From Pirellulales bacterium (GTDB lineage: Bacteria; Planctomycetota; Planctomycetia; Pirellulales; Thermoguttaceae), in NCBI GenBank assembly GCA_016935315.1, contig JAFGRD010000145.1:1-64000 (forward strand): a stretch of DNA of 64,000 bases. The letters run 5' to 3'. Made by a program: the position numbers and the translations under genes. This document shows, piece after piece, positions 16,519 to 24,474 of the stretch (within the stretch, counting starts at the first letter, position 1; each line of letters starts with the position of its first letter). Below the pieces are notes generated by a model, which ran no database searches, was not told where the DNA came from, and worked only from the letters and a program-made list of their open reading frames with translations.

Positions 16519-17329
16519 AATGGTTTCTTCAAGAGACTGGCCGACCTTCCGTGCCCTGCCTGCAAAGCCCACATCTGCAATGCCGATTTCTGGCCATGCA
16601 AATACTGCATCTACAAATATTATATCTCCACACACAGGAAACGGCAATGGCGATTTCCGGATTTCCTCGGAATCCGGCCACCGTTCGACGCCCGACCACC
16701 CTTGCGGCTGGATTCGAGTTCGCCGACGAGAGGGTCCGTGGCGCCCATCGCCCCCGCCGTGTGCGGCCCTTCCCGCGTGCGGGGCACTTCCCGCGAGAGG
16801 ACCCGCGTGCCGACGCGGATGATCATGACGGTCAGTGGCGCGGCCGTGTTGGTCGCCTCGGGCACGTTTGGGTTGAGCCACACCATCGCGTTGCGCGAGT
16901 CGACGGCCAAGCACGAACATGTCTGGCGCCAACAGATGGCGGGCCGTGACGGAGTGCGACCGCCTGACTTGCCTGACAACTCGCACGCCGCAGCAGGTGT
17001 ATTCGCCACCATTGCTAGCATGCCGCCTTGCGCGCGTTGGGGTCTCTGCCGCGAGACTTTTTCTGATTGCGCGCCGCTATGCGGCGCAAAAAGCTTGCCC
17101 TATCCGCAGAGTTTGCTAGGCTGAAATGTAGCGGTTCAATTCTGCTTTTGCGATCTGCTGACTTATGACCGAACCGCGGGCCGGGCGCCTCCGGCGCTCG
17201 GCCTTGGCCTCTTTGACATCGCCGCATCTCATCTGTTGATCTCGGGCCGTTTTTCCCTGCGGTTGCCCCGTCGGCACCTTTGGTGTCAATCTCGGTTCAT
17301 GGTCTGCAACGTGCCGGCGGGGCATCGTT
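16519..17329. other. Gene-poor stretch, no confident gene
   Basis: About 810 bp. Open frames exist on both strands (for example 16620-17021 minus and 16408-17124 plus), but they run through the adjacent repeat, carry no recognisable motif and lack ribosome binding sites. The base composition shifts between AT-richer (16590-16640) and GC-rich parts. It may hold a decayed gene. No tRNA or clear terminator is seen. Confidence 0.4.
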
Positions 17330-17432
17330 CATGGATGTCTGCATTGCGAATGCTCAAGGCCGACCGACGGGAAGCCGGAAGAATCGGGCTCGCGTGGGTC
17401 GCCCTCGCGCATGGAGCGTGCAAACGTCGATA
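17330..17432. repeat. Family A palindromic repeat, copy A3
   Basis: Reads ATGGATGTCTGCATTGCGAA, then GCTCAAGGCCGACCGACGGG, and ends GCGCATGGAGCGTGCAAACG. The second half has diverged (CTCGCGTGGGTCGCC in place of CTCCCGTTGGTCGCC), so the hairpin is weaker. A family-C copy follows within 20 bp. Confidence 0.72.
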
Positions 17433-17447
17433 AGCCGCGTCGCTCTC

Positions 17448-17510
17448 GTGGCTGAACTCGCCAGAGTCCAGACGACGCGGCATCCACTTCGGCTGAATTC
17501 CTGCCGATGC
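17448..17510. repeat. Family C repeat, copy C5
   Basis: Contains GGCTGAACTCGCCAGAGTCC and, at the other end, CACTTCGGCTGAATTCCTGCC. It is a diverged copy of the hairpin family best seen at 23171-23246, and closely similar to the copy at 18694. Confidence 0.5.
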
Positions 17511-17613
17511 GGTTGCCCAGCTACGCGGGCGGTTGACAAGCGGTCGGATCGCCTCTACGATCAGTCCTGGGTGGTTCGCAATCGTTGACTCCCATCGCTG
17601 ACCACAGCCAACG

Positions 17614-18681
17614 ATGCCGATTCAGTCTAGCCTTCAATCCCTGTTGCTGTTCGTTGTGATCATCTGGTCGTCGCTCGCAGCGTTCGGACCGCGGGGAGTT
17701 GCCGTCGCGGTGATTCCACTGACGGTGGCCGTCTGTGTGCGAGCGCCAGAGTTGGTCAGAGAGTTGGCCAGAGCGGTGATGGCGCGGCGAGGCTACTGCC
17801 TTCTCGTGGGTGCGCTGGGACTGCTGCTGCTGGCTGCGCTGTCTCTGTCGAACAGTGGGGCCGCCCGAGAAGCCCCCCGCCGACTGTGCTGCCTGAACAA
17901 CGTCAAGCAGATCATGCTCGGGATCTGCAACTACGAGTCTGCGCATGGACGTTTCCCTCCGGCCTACACGACGGACGCGGCAGGCCGACCGATGCATAGT
18001 TGGCGCGTGTTGATCCTGCCCTACATCGAACGAACCGATCTGTTCGAGAAATACCACTTCGACGAACCGTGGGACGGCCCGAACAACCGCAAGCTGGCGA
18101 CCGAAACGCCCCGAGAGTACCTATGCCCCAGCCAACCAGGCGGCCCACGCGGGACGACGAGCTATGTGGCCGTCGTGGGACCACACACCGTCTGGCAGGA
18201 TCCTGAAGGAGTGCCGGTGAAGAGCATTCCCGACGGCGCACCCAACTCCGTCATGATCGTTGAGGTGGCCGACTCAGGCATCAACTGGATGGAGCCCAGG
18301 GACTTGTCGTTTGAAATGGCGCGCCGCGGGCTCGGCCCGAATGGCAAACGATTGGGCGTCTGGCATCGTAACGTCCGCGACGACGACTTCACCTTCTGCT
18401 CTGAGCAGGTCAACGCCGTCTCGGTCGGTTTCGTCGACGCCAGCGCACGTAGCCTTCGGCCCGACATCCCTGCGGAGACCTGGGAGGCGCTATTGACCAT
18501 CGATGGAGGAGAGTCGGTCGACGTCGACCAGTTGCCTGCCCCCAACATCGTTTCCCGGTCTCAAAGCCCAAAATGGGGCCTTCTTGTTTCCCTCGAGGCC
18601 CTCGTCGTGTCAAGCGGCCTCTTGATTCTTCGGCCGCGGAAGAGAGCACAGGACGAGTATCGCGGGCGGGACGTCGTCTAA
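17614..18681 (+). CDS. Membrane-anchored DUF1559-like protein lacking the pilin signal
   Basis: A 355-residue protein. Two hydrophobic segments (about 7-45 and 65-82) replace the usual type IV pilin-like signal. The DUF1559 core follows: CLNNVKQIMLGICNYESAHG, FPPAYTTDAAGRPMHSWRVL, LPYIERTDLF. The usual C-terminal H-X9-DG is absent; the matching place reads NAVSVGFVDASA. A third hydrophobic segment (GLLVSLEALVVSSGLLIL) lies near the C-terminus. A role as a pseudopilin therefore seems unlikely, and a membrane-embedded relative is more plausible. It stands alone between repeat copies. Confidence 0.8.
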   Translation: MPIQSSLQSLLLFVVIIWSSLAAFGPRGVAVAVIPLTVAVCVRAPELVRELARAVMARRGYCLLVGALGLLLLAALSLSNSGAAREAPRRLCCLNNVKQIMLGICNYESAHGRFPPAYTTDAAGRPMHSWRVLILPYIERTDLFEKYHFDEPWDGPNNRKLATETPREYLCPSQPGGPRGTTSYVAVVGPHTVWQDPEGVPVKSIPDGAPNSVMIVEVADSGINWMEPRDLSFEMARRGLGPNGKRLGVWHRNVRDDDFTFCSEQVNAVSVGFVDASARSLRPDIPAETWEALLTIDGGESVDVDQLPAPNIVSRSQSPKWGLLVSLEALVVSSGLLILRPRKRAQDEYRGRDVV

Positions 18682-18693
18682 ACCGCGTTGCTC

Positions 18694-18765
18694 TCGCAGC
18701 TGCACTCGCAAGAGTCCAGACGATGCGGTGCCGATTCCCATTTCGGCCGAATCCTTGCCAGCGCG
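18694..18765. repeat. Family C repeat, copy C6
   Basis: Contains GCTGCACTCGCAAGAGTCCA and TTCGGCCGAATCCTTGCC at the two ends, a diverged copy of the family. Its right end abuts the stop codon of the peptidase T gene. Confidence 0.5.
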
Positions 18766-18766
18766 G

Positions 18767-20017
18767 CTACGGGGTTTGCCCCGGCGGCTGGGCCCAGCGC
18801 TGGGCGATCGCGACCAGCCACTGCACCGCCTGGACCATCTCGTCCAGGCAGGCCCATTCCAGGGGCGAATGGGGCACGTGCTGGCCCGTGGCCAGGTTGG
18901 GCGTGGGCAGGCCCAGCTCGGTCAGCCGCGAGCCGTCGGTGCCGCCGCGGACGATCGTCCGCTCGGCCACGCGACCCAGACCGGCCAGCGCCTCCTCCGC
19001 GTAGGCCACCGCCCGGGGCTCCCGCGAAAGCCCCTCCGACATGTTGCGGTACTGGCGCGTTACGACCACGTCGATTTGGGCCTCGGGGAAGACGGCCATG
19101 GTGGCCGAGGCCGCCTGGTGCAGCAGGGCCACCCGGTCTTCGAGCTGCGCGGAGTCGAAGTCGCGCAGGAGGATCTTCAGCTTCACCTGGGCCACGCCGC
19201 CGCCGATTTCGTAGGGGTGTAAAAACCCTTCGCGGTCCTCGGTCACCTCGGGGGCCAGGCGGTCGCGCGGCAGGCGCCCCAGGAAATCGGCTGCCGCCCG
19301 GACCGCGTTGGTCATGCGGTCCTTGGCGATCGAGGGGTGGATGTTCACGCCCCGGATCGTGACCACGGCCAGGTCGGCCGAGAAAGTCTCGACGTCGATG
19401 GCGTCGGCCCCCTGGCCGTCGAGCGTGTAGCAGGCCGCCGCACCGATCCGCCGCGGGTCGAGCTTGTCGATGCCGCGGCCGATCTCCTCGTCGCAGGTGA
19501 AGCAGATCCGCACCGGGCCGTGGGCGATCTCGGGATGCTCGCCGAGCCAGGCCGCCGTCTCGACGATCACGGCCACGCCCGCCTTGTCGTCGGCGCCCAG
19601 CAACGTGGTGCCGTCGGAGGTGATCAGCGTCTTGCCGATCAGCTTCTGAAGCTCGGGGTTGTCGGCGACGAGGATGGCTCGCTCAGGGTCGCCCGACAGG
19701 GGGATATCGCCGCCGGCGTAGTTTTCGATGATGCGGGGGTTGACGTTGGCCCCCGGCGTTTCGGGCGAGGTGTCGAGATGGGCACACAGGGCAATCGTGG
19801 GCGCCGGGCCCTCGACGGTGGCCGGCACGGTGGCCAGCACGATGCCGTGCTCGTCCTGTTGGGCGTCGTCGAGGCCGATGGCCCGCAGCTCTTCGACCAG
19901 CAGCCGCCCCAGCTCGAGCTGTCCCGGCGAGCTGGGATAGTCTTCGGCGGCGTCGCAGGCGGTGGTGTCGATCTTCACGTAGCGGAGAAAACGGTCCAAA
20001 AGCCGCTGTGGGTACAT
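18767..20017 (-). CDS. pepT: Peptidase T (tripeptide aminopeptidase)
   Basis: A 416-residue M20B metallopeptidase. Zinc-site motifs in order are CAHLDTSPE (H80, D82), TLLGADDKAG (bridging Asp), FTCDEEIGRG (catalytic Glu and a metal Glu), QGADAIDVETF and QHVPHSPLEW near the C-terminus (last His). The length matches PepT of other bacteria (about 410). It removes the N-terminal residue from tripeptides in the cytosol. The start at 20017 follows AGGAG. Confidence 0.95.
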   Translation of the reverse strand: MYPQRLLDRFLRYVKIDTTACDAAEDYPSSPGQLELGRLLVEELRAIGLDDAQQDEHGIVLATVPATVEGPAPTIALCAHLDTSPETPGANVNPRIIENYAGGDIPLSGDPERAILVADNPELQKLIGKTLITSDGTTLLGADDKAGVAVIVETAAWLGEHPEIAHGPVRICFTCDEEIGRGIDKLDPRRIGAAACYTLDGQGADAIDVETFSADLAVVTIRGVNIHPSIAKDRMTNAVRAAADFLGRLPRDRLAPEVTEDREGFLHPYEIGGGVAQVKLKILLRDFDSAQLEDRVALLHQAASATMAVFPEAQIDVVVTRQYRNMSEGLSREPRAVAYAEEALAGLGRVAERTIVRGGTDGSRLTELGLPTPNLATGQHVPHSPLEWACLDEMVQAVQWLVAIAQRWAQPPGQTP

Positions 20018-20179
20018 GGTGGTGCTCCTGCTGGATCCGGCAAAAAAACGCCCCCCAATCGTCCCGCCCCCTATCTTCCTCGAATCGGGTCGGTTTTGGT
20101 AGGCTGGGGACGTGGAAAACATGCGTTGGACACTCTTGGCGAGCCACTCAAAACCCATCCGAACCGGAGGCCTCGAATC

Positions 20180-21019
20180 ATGCCCACTGCCGTAAGCTAC
20201 CTGGTGTTCGATATCGAGAGCGTCGCTGACGCCGAGCTGGTGGCCAAGCTCCGCTACTCGGGCGAGGGGCTCGACGGGGCCGAGGCGGTGCGGCGCTACC
20301 GTGGCGAGTTGATGGAGAAGTACGAGAGCGACTTCATCCCGTACACGTACCAGGTGCCGGTCTCGGTGGCGGTGGGCAAGGTGCAGGCCGACTTCCGGCT
20401 GGAGGACGTGGTGGTGCTCGACGAGCCGCAATTCCGCCCGCACGTGATTACCGAGCACTTCTGGCGGGGCTGGGAGAAGTATCGGCGGCCCACGCTGGTG
20501 AGCTTCAATGGCCGCGGGTTCGACCTGCCGCTGTTGGAGCTGGCCGCCTTCCGCTACGGCATCCCCGTGCCCGGCTGGTTCCAGGAAACCGGCCGATCGT
20601 ATGAACAGCCTCGCAACCGGTTCAACACGAAATCGCACATCGACCTCTGCGAGACACTGACCAATTTCGGCTCGACGCGCTTCAACGGCGGGCTGAACCT
20701 GGCGGCGAACCTGTTGGGCAAGCCGGGCAAGATGGATGTGCAGGGCGACATGGTCCAAGACATGTACGACGACGGGCGGCTGGCGGAAATCAACGACTAC
20801 TGCCGCTGCGACGTGCTGGATACCTACTTCGTGTTCCTCCGCACCCGCGTGCTTATCGGCCAGCTTCCGCTGGAGAGCGAACAGCAGATCATCGCCGACA
20901 CGAAGCAGTGGCTCGAACAGCGGGCCGAGGAAGTGGCGGCCTACCGGGCCTATCTGCAACACTGGGGCGACTGGGTCAATCCCTGGCTGGAAGCGGCGGC
21001 CGTGGGCGGGGGTAGCTGA
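20180..21019 (+). CDS. 3'-5' exonuclease (PF10108-like, DNA polymerase B-type exonuclease)
   Basis: A 279-residue RNase H-fold exonuclease. ExoI is VFDIESVADAEL (D and E metal ligands, about 10-12); ExoII lies in TLVSFNGRGFDLPLLELAAF (N and D); ExoIII in DYCRCDVLDTYFVFLR (Y/D). Family members are stand-alone proofreading-type or repair exonucleases; partners are unknown. The start at 20180 follows GGAGG, and the gene is divergent from pepT with a 162-bp spacer. Confidence 0.87.
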   Translation: MPTAVSYLVFDIESVADAELVAKLRYSGEGLDGAEAVRRYRGELMEKYESDFIPYTYQVPVSVAVGKVQADFRLEDVVVLDEPQFRPHVITEHFWRGWEKYRRPTLVSFNGRGFDLPLLELAAFRYGIPVPGWFQETGRSYEQPRNRFNTKSHIDLCETLTNFGSTRFNGGLNLAANLLGKPGKMDVQGDMVQDMYDDGRLAEINDYCRCDVLDTYFVFLRTRVLIGQLPLESEQQIIADTKQWLEQRAEEVAAYRAYLQHWGDWVNPWLEAAAVGGGS

Positions 21020-21109
21020 AGCCGCGAGACTTTAGACTTGGAGGTCCATCCGGCTGCACCGGATGTGGGGCAGGTCGGTATCCCCGTACGCTGGATTCAT
21101 GCGAATTCA

Positions 21110-21210
21110 GGACTGGTAGAAGAACAAGTTGGACATCCATGAAAGTGCAGGGAGACGTAGCGGCCTTGCTCTTTCATCACACCCAGACGGAAGATGCCTT
21201 GGTCGGGCGT
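21110..21210. repeat. Family B element, half copy B3
   Basis: The left terminus GGACTGGTAGAAGAACAAGT is followed by the ATGAAAGTGCAGGGAGACG / CCTTGCTCTTTCAT hairpin and the sequence AGACGGAAGATGCCT that follows it in full copies. The element then stops, so only one half is present. A short family-C-like fragment (CTGGATTCATGCGAATTCAG) directly precedes it. Confidence 0.65.
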
Positions 21211-21232
21211 CGGTTTTCTTCGCCGCGATTTT

Positions 21233-21260
21233 TTGCCTGGGCGAAATCCGGTGCTATAAT
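21233..21260 (+). promoter_or_regulatory. Strong sigma-70-type promoter of a small RNA
   Basis: The -35 TTGCCT (21233-21238), a 16-bp spacer and the -10 TATAAT (21255-21260), preceded by TG one base upstream, form a near-consensus extended promoter. The predicted start is close to 21267. No protein start follows on this strand before the terminator at 21396. Confidence 0.6.
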
Positions 21261-21266
21261 TCTAAT

Positions 21267-21396
21267 GTCAGGGCGTTAGGTGCGGCTGCCTCGCCGACGG
21301 CGGCCTGACAGGGACACCGCATGAGGCGTTGGGCGTATTCCCGCGGTGGAAGCCCGTGACGTGTCGATGCCCGACAGACACGTAGCGGGCTTTTTC
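21267..21396 (+). ncRNA. Candidate novel small RNA, about 130 nt
   Basis: The transcript from the promoter above would begin at the base of a hairpin (GTCAGG 21267-21272 pairing with CCTGAC 21304-21309). A second hairpin follows (CACCGC 21315-21320 with GCGGTG 21343-21348), then a terminator hairpin (AGCCCG...CGGGCT) with a run of five T. No start codon with a ribosome binding site is present. The sequence lacks the conserved parts of SRP RNA, tmRNA or RNase P RNA, and its shape does not fit 6S RNA. Its function is unknown. Confidence 0.55.
21350..21396 (+). terminator. Rho-independent terminator of the small RNA
   Basis: A hairpin with outer arms AGCCCG / CGGGCT and inner arms CGTGTC / GACACG around a 9-10 base loop, followed by TTTTTCT. 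It is oriented to stop plus-strand transcription. Confidence 0.75.
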
Positions 21397-21459
21397 TATG
21401 CGCCGCGGCAACGGCGATTGGCTGTTCACCATACCGGTGCTTGTTCTGTTTCCGCGAAT

Positions 21460-21759
21460 TCAGCGACAAGTCATCGACTGCACGGGCCTCGACAATACCT
21501 CTCCCGGGCGGCAGTCGCCGTCGTAGCGGATCGTCACGGGCACAGCGATCGCCCAGAGATGCCTGCCCGCCGCCAGGGCCGCCTGGTTGAAGGCCTCGAC
21601 GTACTGCTCGGCCTGGTCCGACGACATCGGGTCCGGCTCGGCCGGCTCGACGGCGACGCATTGCGGGGGGATCTCGCGGCAATGCTGCGGCTGCCACCGG
21701 TCGTATCGCGCAATCCACACCCGCCATCGCGTGTGGCCGGAGCAGGGAGCATCGCTCAT
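21460..21759 (-). CDS. Conserved small protein of unknown function, divergent from XRE regulator
   Basis: A 99-residue protein starting MSDAPCSGHTRWRVWIARYD behind GCGGAGG. It contains HCREIPPQCVAVEPAEPDPM and a helix EQYVEAFNQAALAAGRHLW before a beta strand (AIAVPVTIRYDGDCRPGEV). It has no signal peptide and no recognised domain; four Cys may be functional. It is transcribed divergently from the XRE gene through a shared symmetric promoter, which suggests control by that regulator. Confidence 0.62.
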   Translation of the reverse strand: MSDAPCSGHTRWRVWIARYDRWQPQHCREIPPQCVAVEPAEPDPMSSDQAEQYVEAFNQAALAAGRHLWAIAVPVTIRYDGDCRPGEVLSRPVQSMTCR

Positions 21760-21812
21760 GACCCAAGCCTCCGCTGTGGACTCGCAGAAGAACCCGCCTT
21801 CTGCGGCAAATC

Positions 21813-21869
21813 CCTCTTGACAAACGGTCTCCCGGATAGTATACAGGCGTATATTCTCCTGTCAAGAGG
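21813..21869. promoter_or_regulatory. Symmetric divergent promoter with XRE operator candidates
   Basis: Perfect inverted arms CCTCTTGACA (21813-21822) and TGTCAAGAGG (21860-21869) each carry a TTGACA -35 box, one per strand. The plus strand has TATACA (21840-21845) 17 bp after its -35. The minus strand has TATACT (21843..21838) 16 bp after its -35, so the two -10 boxes overlap. A second small palindrome, TATAC-N4-GTATA (21840-21853), covers the plus -10 box. Either palindrome could be the binding site of the adjacent XRE protein. Confidence 0.7.
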
Positions 21870-21922
21870 AATTTTGCCGCCGGTTTTTCCGGCCACCGAT
21901 CGCCCCAGGGGGACCCGAGGCC

Positions 21923-22423
21923 ATGTCCGACCATGCGGCAGACAACCTATCGCGATTGATGGCCGACCAGGGGCTGTCGATCCACCAAGCCGCTCGGCAG
22001 ACGGGTGTGGACGAGCGGACCATCCGGGCGATTCTCGGCGGCAATAAGCCCCACGCCCGAACGCTGAACCGGCTGGCCAAAGGGCTGGACGTGCGGGTTG
22101 ACGAGTTTTACGTCGATCCTTCGCAACTGCTCTACCGGCGTTTCGATCGCCGCACCAACCCCGTGATCGAAGAGGTGATGGAGACGCACAAGGGACTGTT
22201 TGCCGGCTGGGGCGAGGCGGACTTCGACGAGTTGCACAGCCGCATGGGGACCGGCGGTGTGCTGACTTTCGAGGGGGCCCTGGCCGCGGTCCGCCAGATG
22301 AACCGCAAACGGGAGCTGCACGAGAAACTGGACGTGCTGCTCGAAAGCAGCCGCGCCGAGGACATCGGCGGCATCGTGGACGTTCTCTACGGCCAGGTCG
22401 TGGTCCAAGACGGCACGGAGTGA
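21923..22423 (+). CDS. XRE-family helix-turn-helix regulator
   Basis: A 166-residue DNA-binding protein. The N-terminal HTH (about 8-60) reads LSRLMADQGLSIHQAARQTG, then VDERTIRAILGGNKPHARTL, NRLAKGLDVRVDEF. A C-terminal helical domain of about 100 residues (NPVIEEVMETHKGLFAGWGE and following) has no recognised family and could serve dimerisation or ligand sensing. It is expected to act on the symmetric promoter directly upstream, including its own. Confidence 0.88.
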   Translation: MSDHAADNLSRLMADQGLSIHQAARQTGVDERTIRAILGGNKPHARTLNRLAKGLDVRVDEFYVDPSQLLYRRFDRRTNPVIEEVMETHKGLFAGWGEADFDELHSRMGTGGVLTFEGALAAVRQMNRKRELHEKLDVLLESSRAEDIGGIVDVLYGQVVVQDGTE

Positions 22424-22448
22424 CCTTTGCGCCGCAGTGATCGGGGCC

Positions 22449-23159
22449 TCAGAACCTTCTGGGGTGGATGCCTGGCAGGATCTTCGGCCGCTGCAAATCG
22501 ACCCGGGGCGGGTCGGCGATCGGCGGCCGGGCCTTCTCGCAGACGCGATCGCCCAGCCGCCGGTAGCCGTCGGGCCCCATGCCCGAGAGGTGCCAGCCGG
22601 TGCCCCAGGTATAGATGTAGAACGGTCTGCCCCCCCATGCGATCGGATCGGCCGATTCCAGGCCGGCCCGCTCCAGTCGCCCGGCCAAGGCCTGATCCTC
22701 GCCGTTGTTGACGGCCGGATATCCGCCCACCTGGCGCAGCGCTTCTCGGCGATAGGCCCAGCCGCCGTGAAACAGGCCGCCCGTTGCGTGCTGGCGAAGC
22801 GACCCGTCCCGTTGCGGCCGCAACACCAGCGAAGGACGCGACCAGGGGGCGATCCGCAGGGCGGCCGCGCTCGCGCTGAGGGCCCAGGGCAGGTAGAGAT
22901 CGTCGTCGTCCCACACGGCCAGCGCCTCGACGTCGTCGGCCACCAACGCGACGGCCGCGTTGCGCTTCTCGCCCAACGAGGGGAAGCGGCGACCGGTGGA
23001 GATCAGCCGCCAGCGGTCGCCCCGTTGGTTGTCGTACTGCCCGGCGTCGTCGAGCACGATCAACTCACGGGCGGCGTGGTCCTGCAACTCGAAGCATCGG
23101 ATCATCCGTCCCAACTCGACGGGCCGCAGATAGGTGCAGCAGACGGCGGCGATCTTCAT
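22449..23159 (-). CDS. Glycosyltransferase family 2 (GT-A)
   Basis: A 236-residue GT2 enzyme starting MKIAAVCCTYLRPVELGRMI. The nucleotide-sugar site includes LIVLDDAGQYDN, and the DXD-type metal motif is in VWDDDDLYLPWALS (about 87-100). RREALRQVGGYPAVNNGEDQ is the acceptor-side ED motif. It transfers a sugar to an unknown acceptor in the cytosol. It is the last gene of the minus-strand run after the phage-type genes, separated from the sulfotransferase by the family-C repeat. Confidence 0.88.
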   Translation of the reverse strand: MKIAAVCCTYLRPVELGRMIRCFELQDHAARELIVLDDAGQYDNQRGDRWRLISTGRRFPSLGEKRNAAVALVADDVEALAVWDDDDLYLPWALSASAAALRIAPWSRPSLVLRPQRDGSLRQHATGGLFHGGWAYRREALRQVGGYPAVNNGEDQALAGRLERAGLESADPIAWGGRPFYIYTWGTGWHLSGMGPDGYRRLGDRVCEKARPPIADPPRVDLQRPKILPGIHPRRF

Positions 23160-23170
23160 GGGCAGAAATC

Positions 23171-23246
23171 GTAGCTGGGTTGGCAAGAATTCAGATCGTT
23201 GTGCCAACCAAGAGTCTCCCATCTGAATTCTTGCGACTTCAGCTAC
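23171..23246. repeat. Family C hairpin repeat, copy C1 (best preserved)
   Basis: Arms of about 26 bp: GTAGCTG..., then GCAAGAATTCAGAT on the left and ATCTGAATTCTTGC... then CAGCTAC on the right, with 24 bp between. The right arm includes the TAG stop codon of the sulfotransferase gene. A long RNA hairpin would form between that gene and the next glycosyltransferase. Confidence 0.8.
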
Positions 23247-23833
23247 CGGTCCGGGCATCCGTCGTACTGAAACATGCGGACGTCGCGCCGGTACCGATCT
23301 CCCACGATCTGCCATGACTGCTCGTCGTAGTACTGCCGGTACGGCCCATGGGGCGAGCGGTTGTGCCGTGGCAGGGGCACGCAATCGGCTCCCACCTGCC
23401 GGCAGACGTGGGAAAAGTCGTCCGGCAGTCGCTCGAAACGGCCGACGAAATCCACCAGCCGGCTCCCGTCGTCGTCGGTAATCCACCGATACTGCGGCCA
23501 GAAGTGGAAGTGGTCGCGGTGCGGCCAGGTGTCGAACCTCCGGCAGAATTCGGCGAAGCTCCCGACGCGCTGGACGGCCGTCGCCAGCCGGGCGTTGGGG
23601 CGATACCAGCGATGGGCCGGCGTCATGGCGGCGAAGTAGTGATACAGCGACACGAACCGGTCCCAGGGATCTCGCACGAAGGCGAACCGGTAGTACCCAT
23701 CGCCGGGCGGCGCCTCGGCCGCCCTGGGAAAATGCCCCGTCCAGCGGTCCCACCAGCCGAGCGATGCGATGCTCGAGCCGCCGGTGCGGGGAACGTGGAA
23801 GAAGACGCATCGATAGCGGCCAGAGCGGTTCAC
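23243..23833 (-). CDS. Sulfotransferase family protein
   Basis: A 196-residue protein with both PAPS-binding motifs: FFHVPRTGGSSIASLG (5'-phosphosulfate loop, about 10-25) and FVRDPWDRFVSLYHYF (3'-phosphate site, about 53-68). The rest resembles the short bacterial family-2 sulfotransferases acting on carbohydrates. The start is GTG at 23833, overlapping the preceding stop as GTGA, so translation is probably coupled. The stop lies in family-C repeat C1. It likely sulfates the glycan built by neighbouring glycosyltransferases. Confidence 0.85.
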   Translation of the reverse strand: MNRSGRYRCVFFHVPRTGGSSIASLGWWDRWTGHFPRAAEAPPGDGYYRFAFVRDPWDRFVSLYHYFAAMTPAHRWYRPNARLATAVQRVGSFAEFCRRFDTWPHRDHFHFWPQYRWITDDDGSRLVDFVGRFERLPDDFSHVCRQVGADCVPLPRHNRSPHGPYRQYYDEQSWQIVGDRYRRDVRMFQYDGCPDR

Positions 23834-24474
23834 GGGCAGGCCTCCTCGCCGGGGAAGTCGCCCGCGATGCGCAGACTGTTGAGTGTGTCGTCGCCCAACG
23901 AGCTGTTTCTGATTCCCACGTGCTGACCCAGGCTGGGCGTGTGATACCAGACTTGCCGCCCGGTCGCCTTGGCCCAAGCACCGATTTCCCGGTCGGCATT
24001 GTGGACGGTGCACAGCGGGGCCACTTCGGCGAGTACGGCCCGCGCCGACCAGGCGGAAAACACCCACGCCTGCGATCCGGCCAGGGAAAGGCCGCGGCCG
24101 CTTTGGGCGTCGCTCCAACCCCGGGTTTTCTGCCGATACGCCTGGGGACAATAGGGCGAGCAAAGGGCCAGCTTCTCGTCGGGCCCCGGCCAGAGGGTTC
24201 GCTGCAAGTAGGCATACAGCCCGCGACAAACGACGACATCGTCCTCCACCAGGAAATAGGCGTCGGCCGCCGCGTCGCGTTGCACCGCGTGGTGCAGCGC
24301 CGCCATGTAGGCGCGAAAGTGCCCGGACGATTCCCGGTCGCGGTAGACCCGCACACAACGGCCGCCGGTCGGGCCGTCGCCGCGAGACCGACCGGCCGCT
24401 TCCAGGCTGCGGAGCGTGCGGGCGAGCGTCGGCTTCGGACGCGGGGCCGTCAGGACCACCGTGGCGATTCTCAT
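23830..24474 (-). CDS. GT-A type glycosyltransferase
   Basis: A 214-residue protein starting MRIATVVLTAPRPKPTLART. The metal-binding acidic motif is YFLVEDDVVVCRGLYAYL (about 74-91). Later motifs are GSQAWVFSAWSARAVL and PSLGQHVGIRNSSLGDDTLN, reminiscent of GT54/GT2-like transferases. I cannot assign the CAZy family. It overlaps the upstream glycosyltransferase by ATGA and the downstream sulfotransferase by GTGA. Confidence 0.75.
   Translation of the reverse strand: MRIATVVLTAPRPKPTLARTLRSLEAAGRSRGDGPTGGRCVRVYRDRESSGHFRAYMAALHHAVQRDAAADAYFLVEDDVVVCRGLYAYLQRTLWPGPDEKLALCSPYCPQAYRQKTRGWSDAQSGRGLSLAGSQAWVFSAWSARAVLAEVAPLCTVHNADREIGAWAKATGRQVWYHTPSLGQHVGIRNSSLGDDTLNSLRIAGDFPGEEACP

Noticed and set aside
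16620-17021. A 133-residue minus-strand frame
   Set aside because: No recognisable domain and no ribosome binding site; the plus strand overlaps with an equally unconvincing frame.
21254-21934. A 226-residue minus-strand frame over the small RNA and XRE promoter
   Set aside because: It covers both a terminator and a promoter, and is rich in Arg and Gly as expected for a shadow; the 99-residue frame inside the interval is better supported.
21460-22423. Toxin-antitoxin pair with the XRE gene
   Set aside because: The two genes are divergent rather than co-oriented, and the small protein has no toxin motif.
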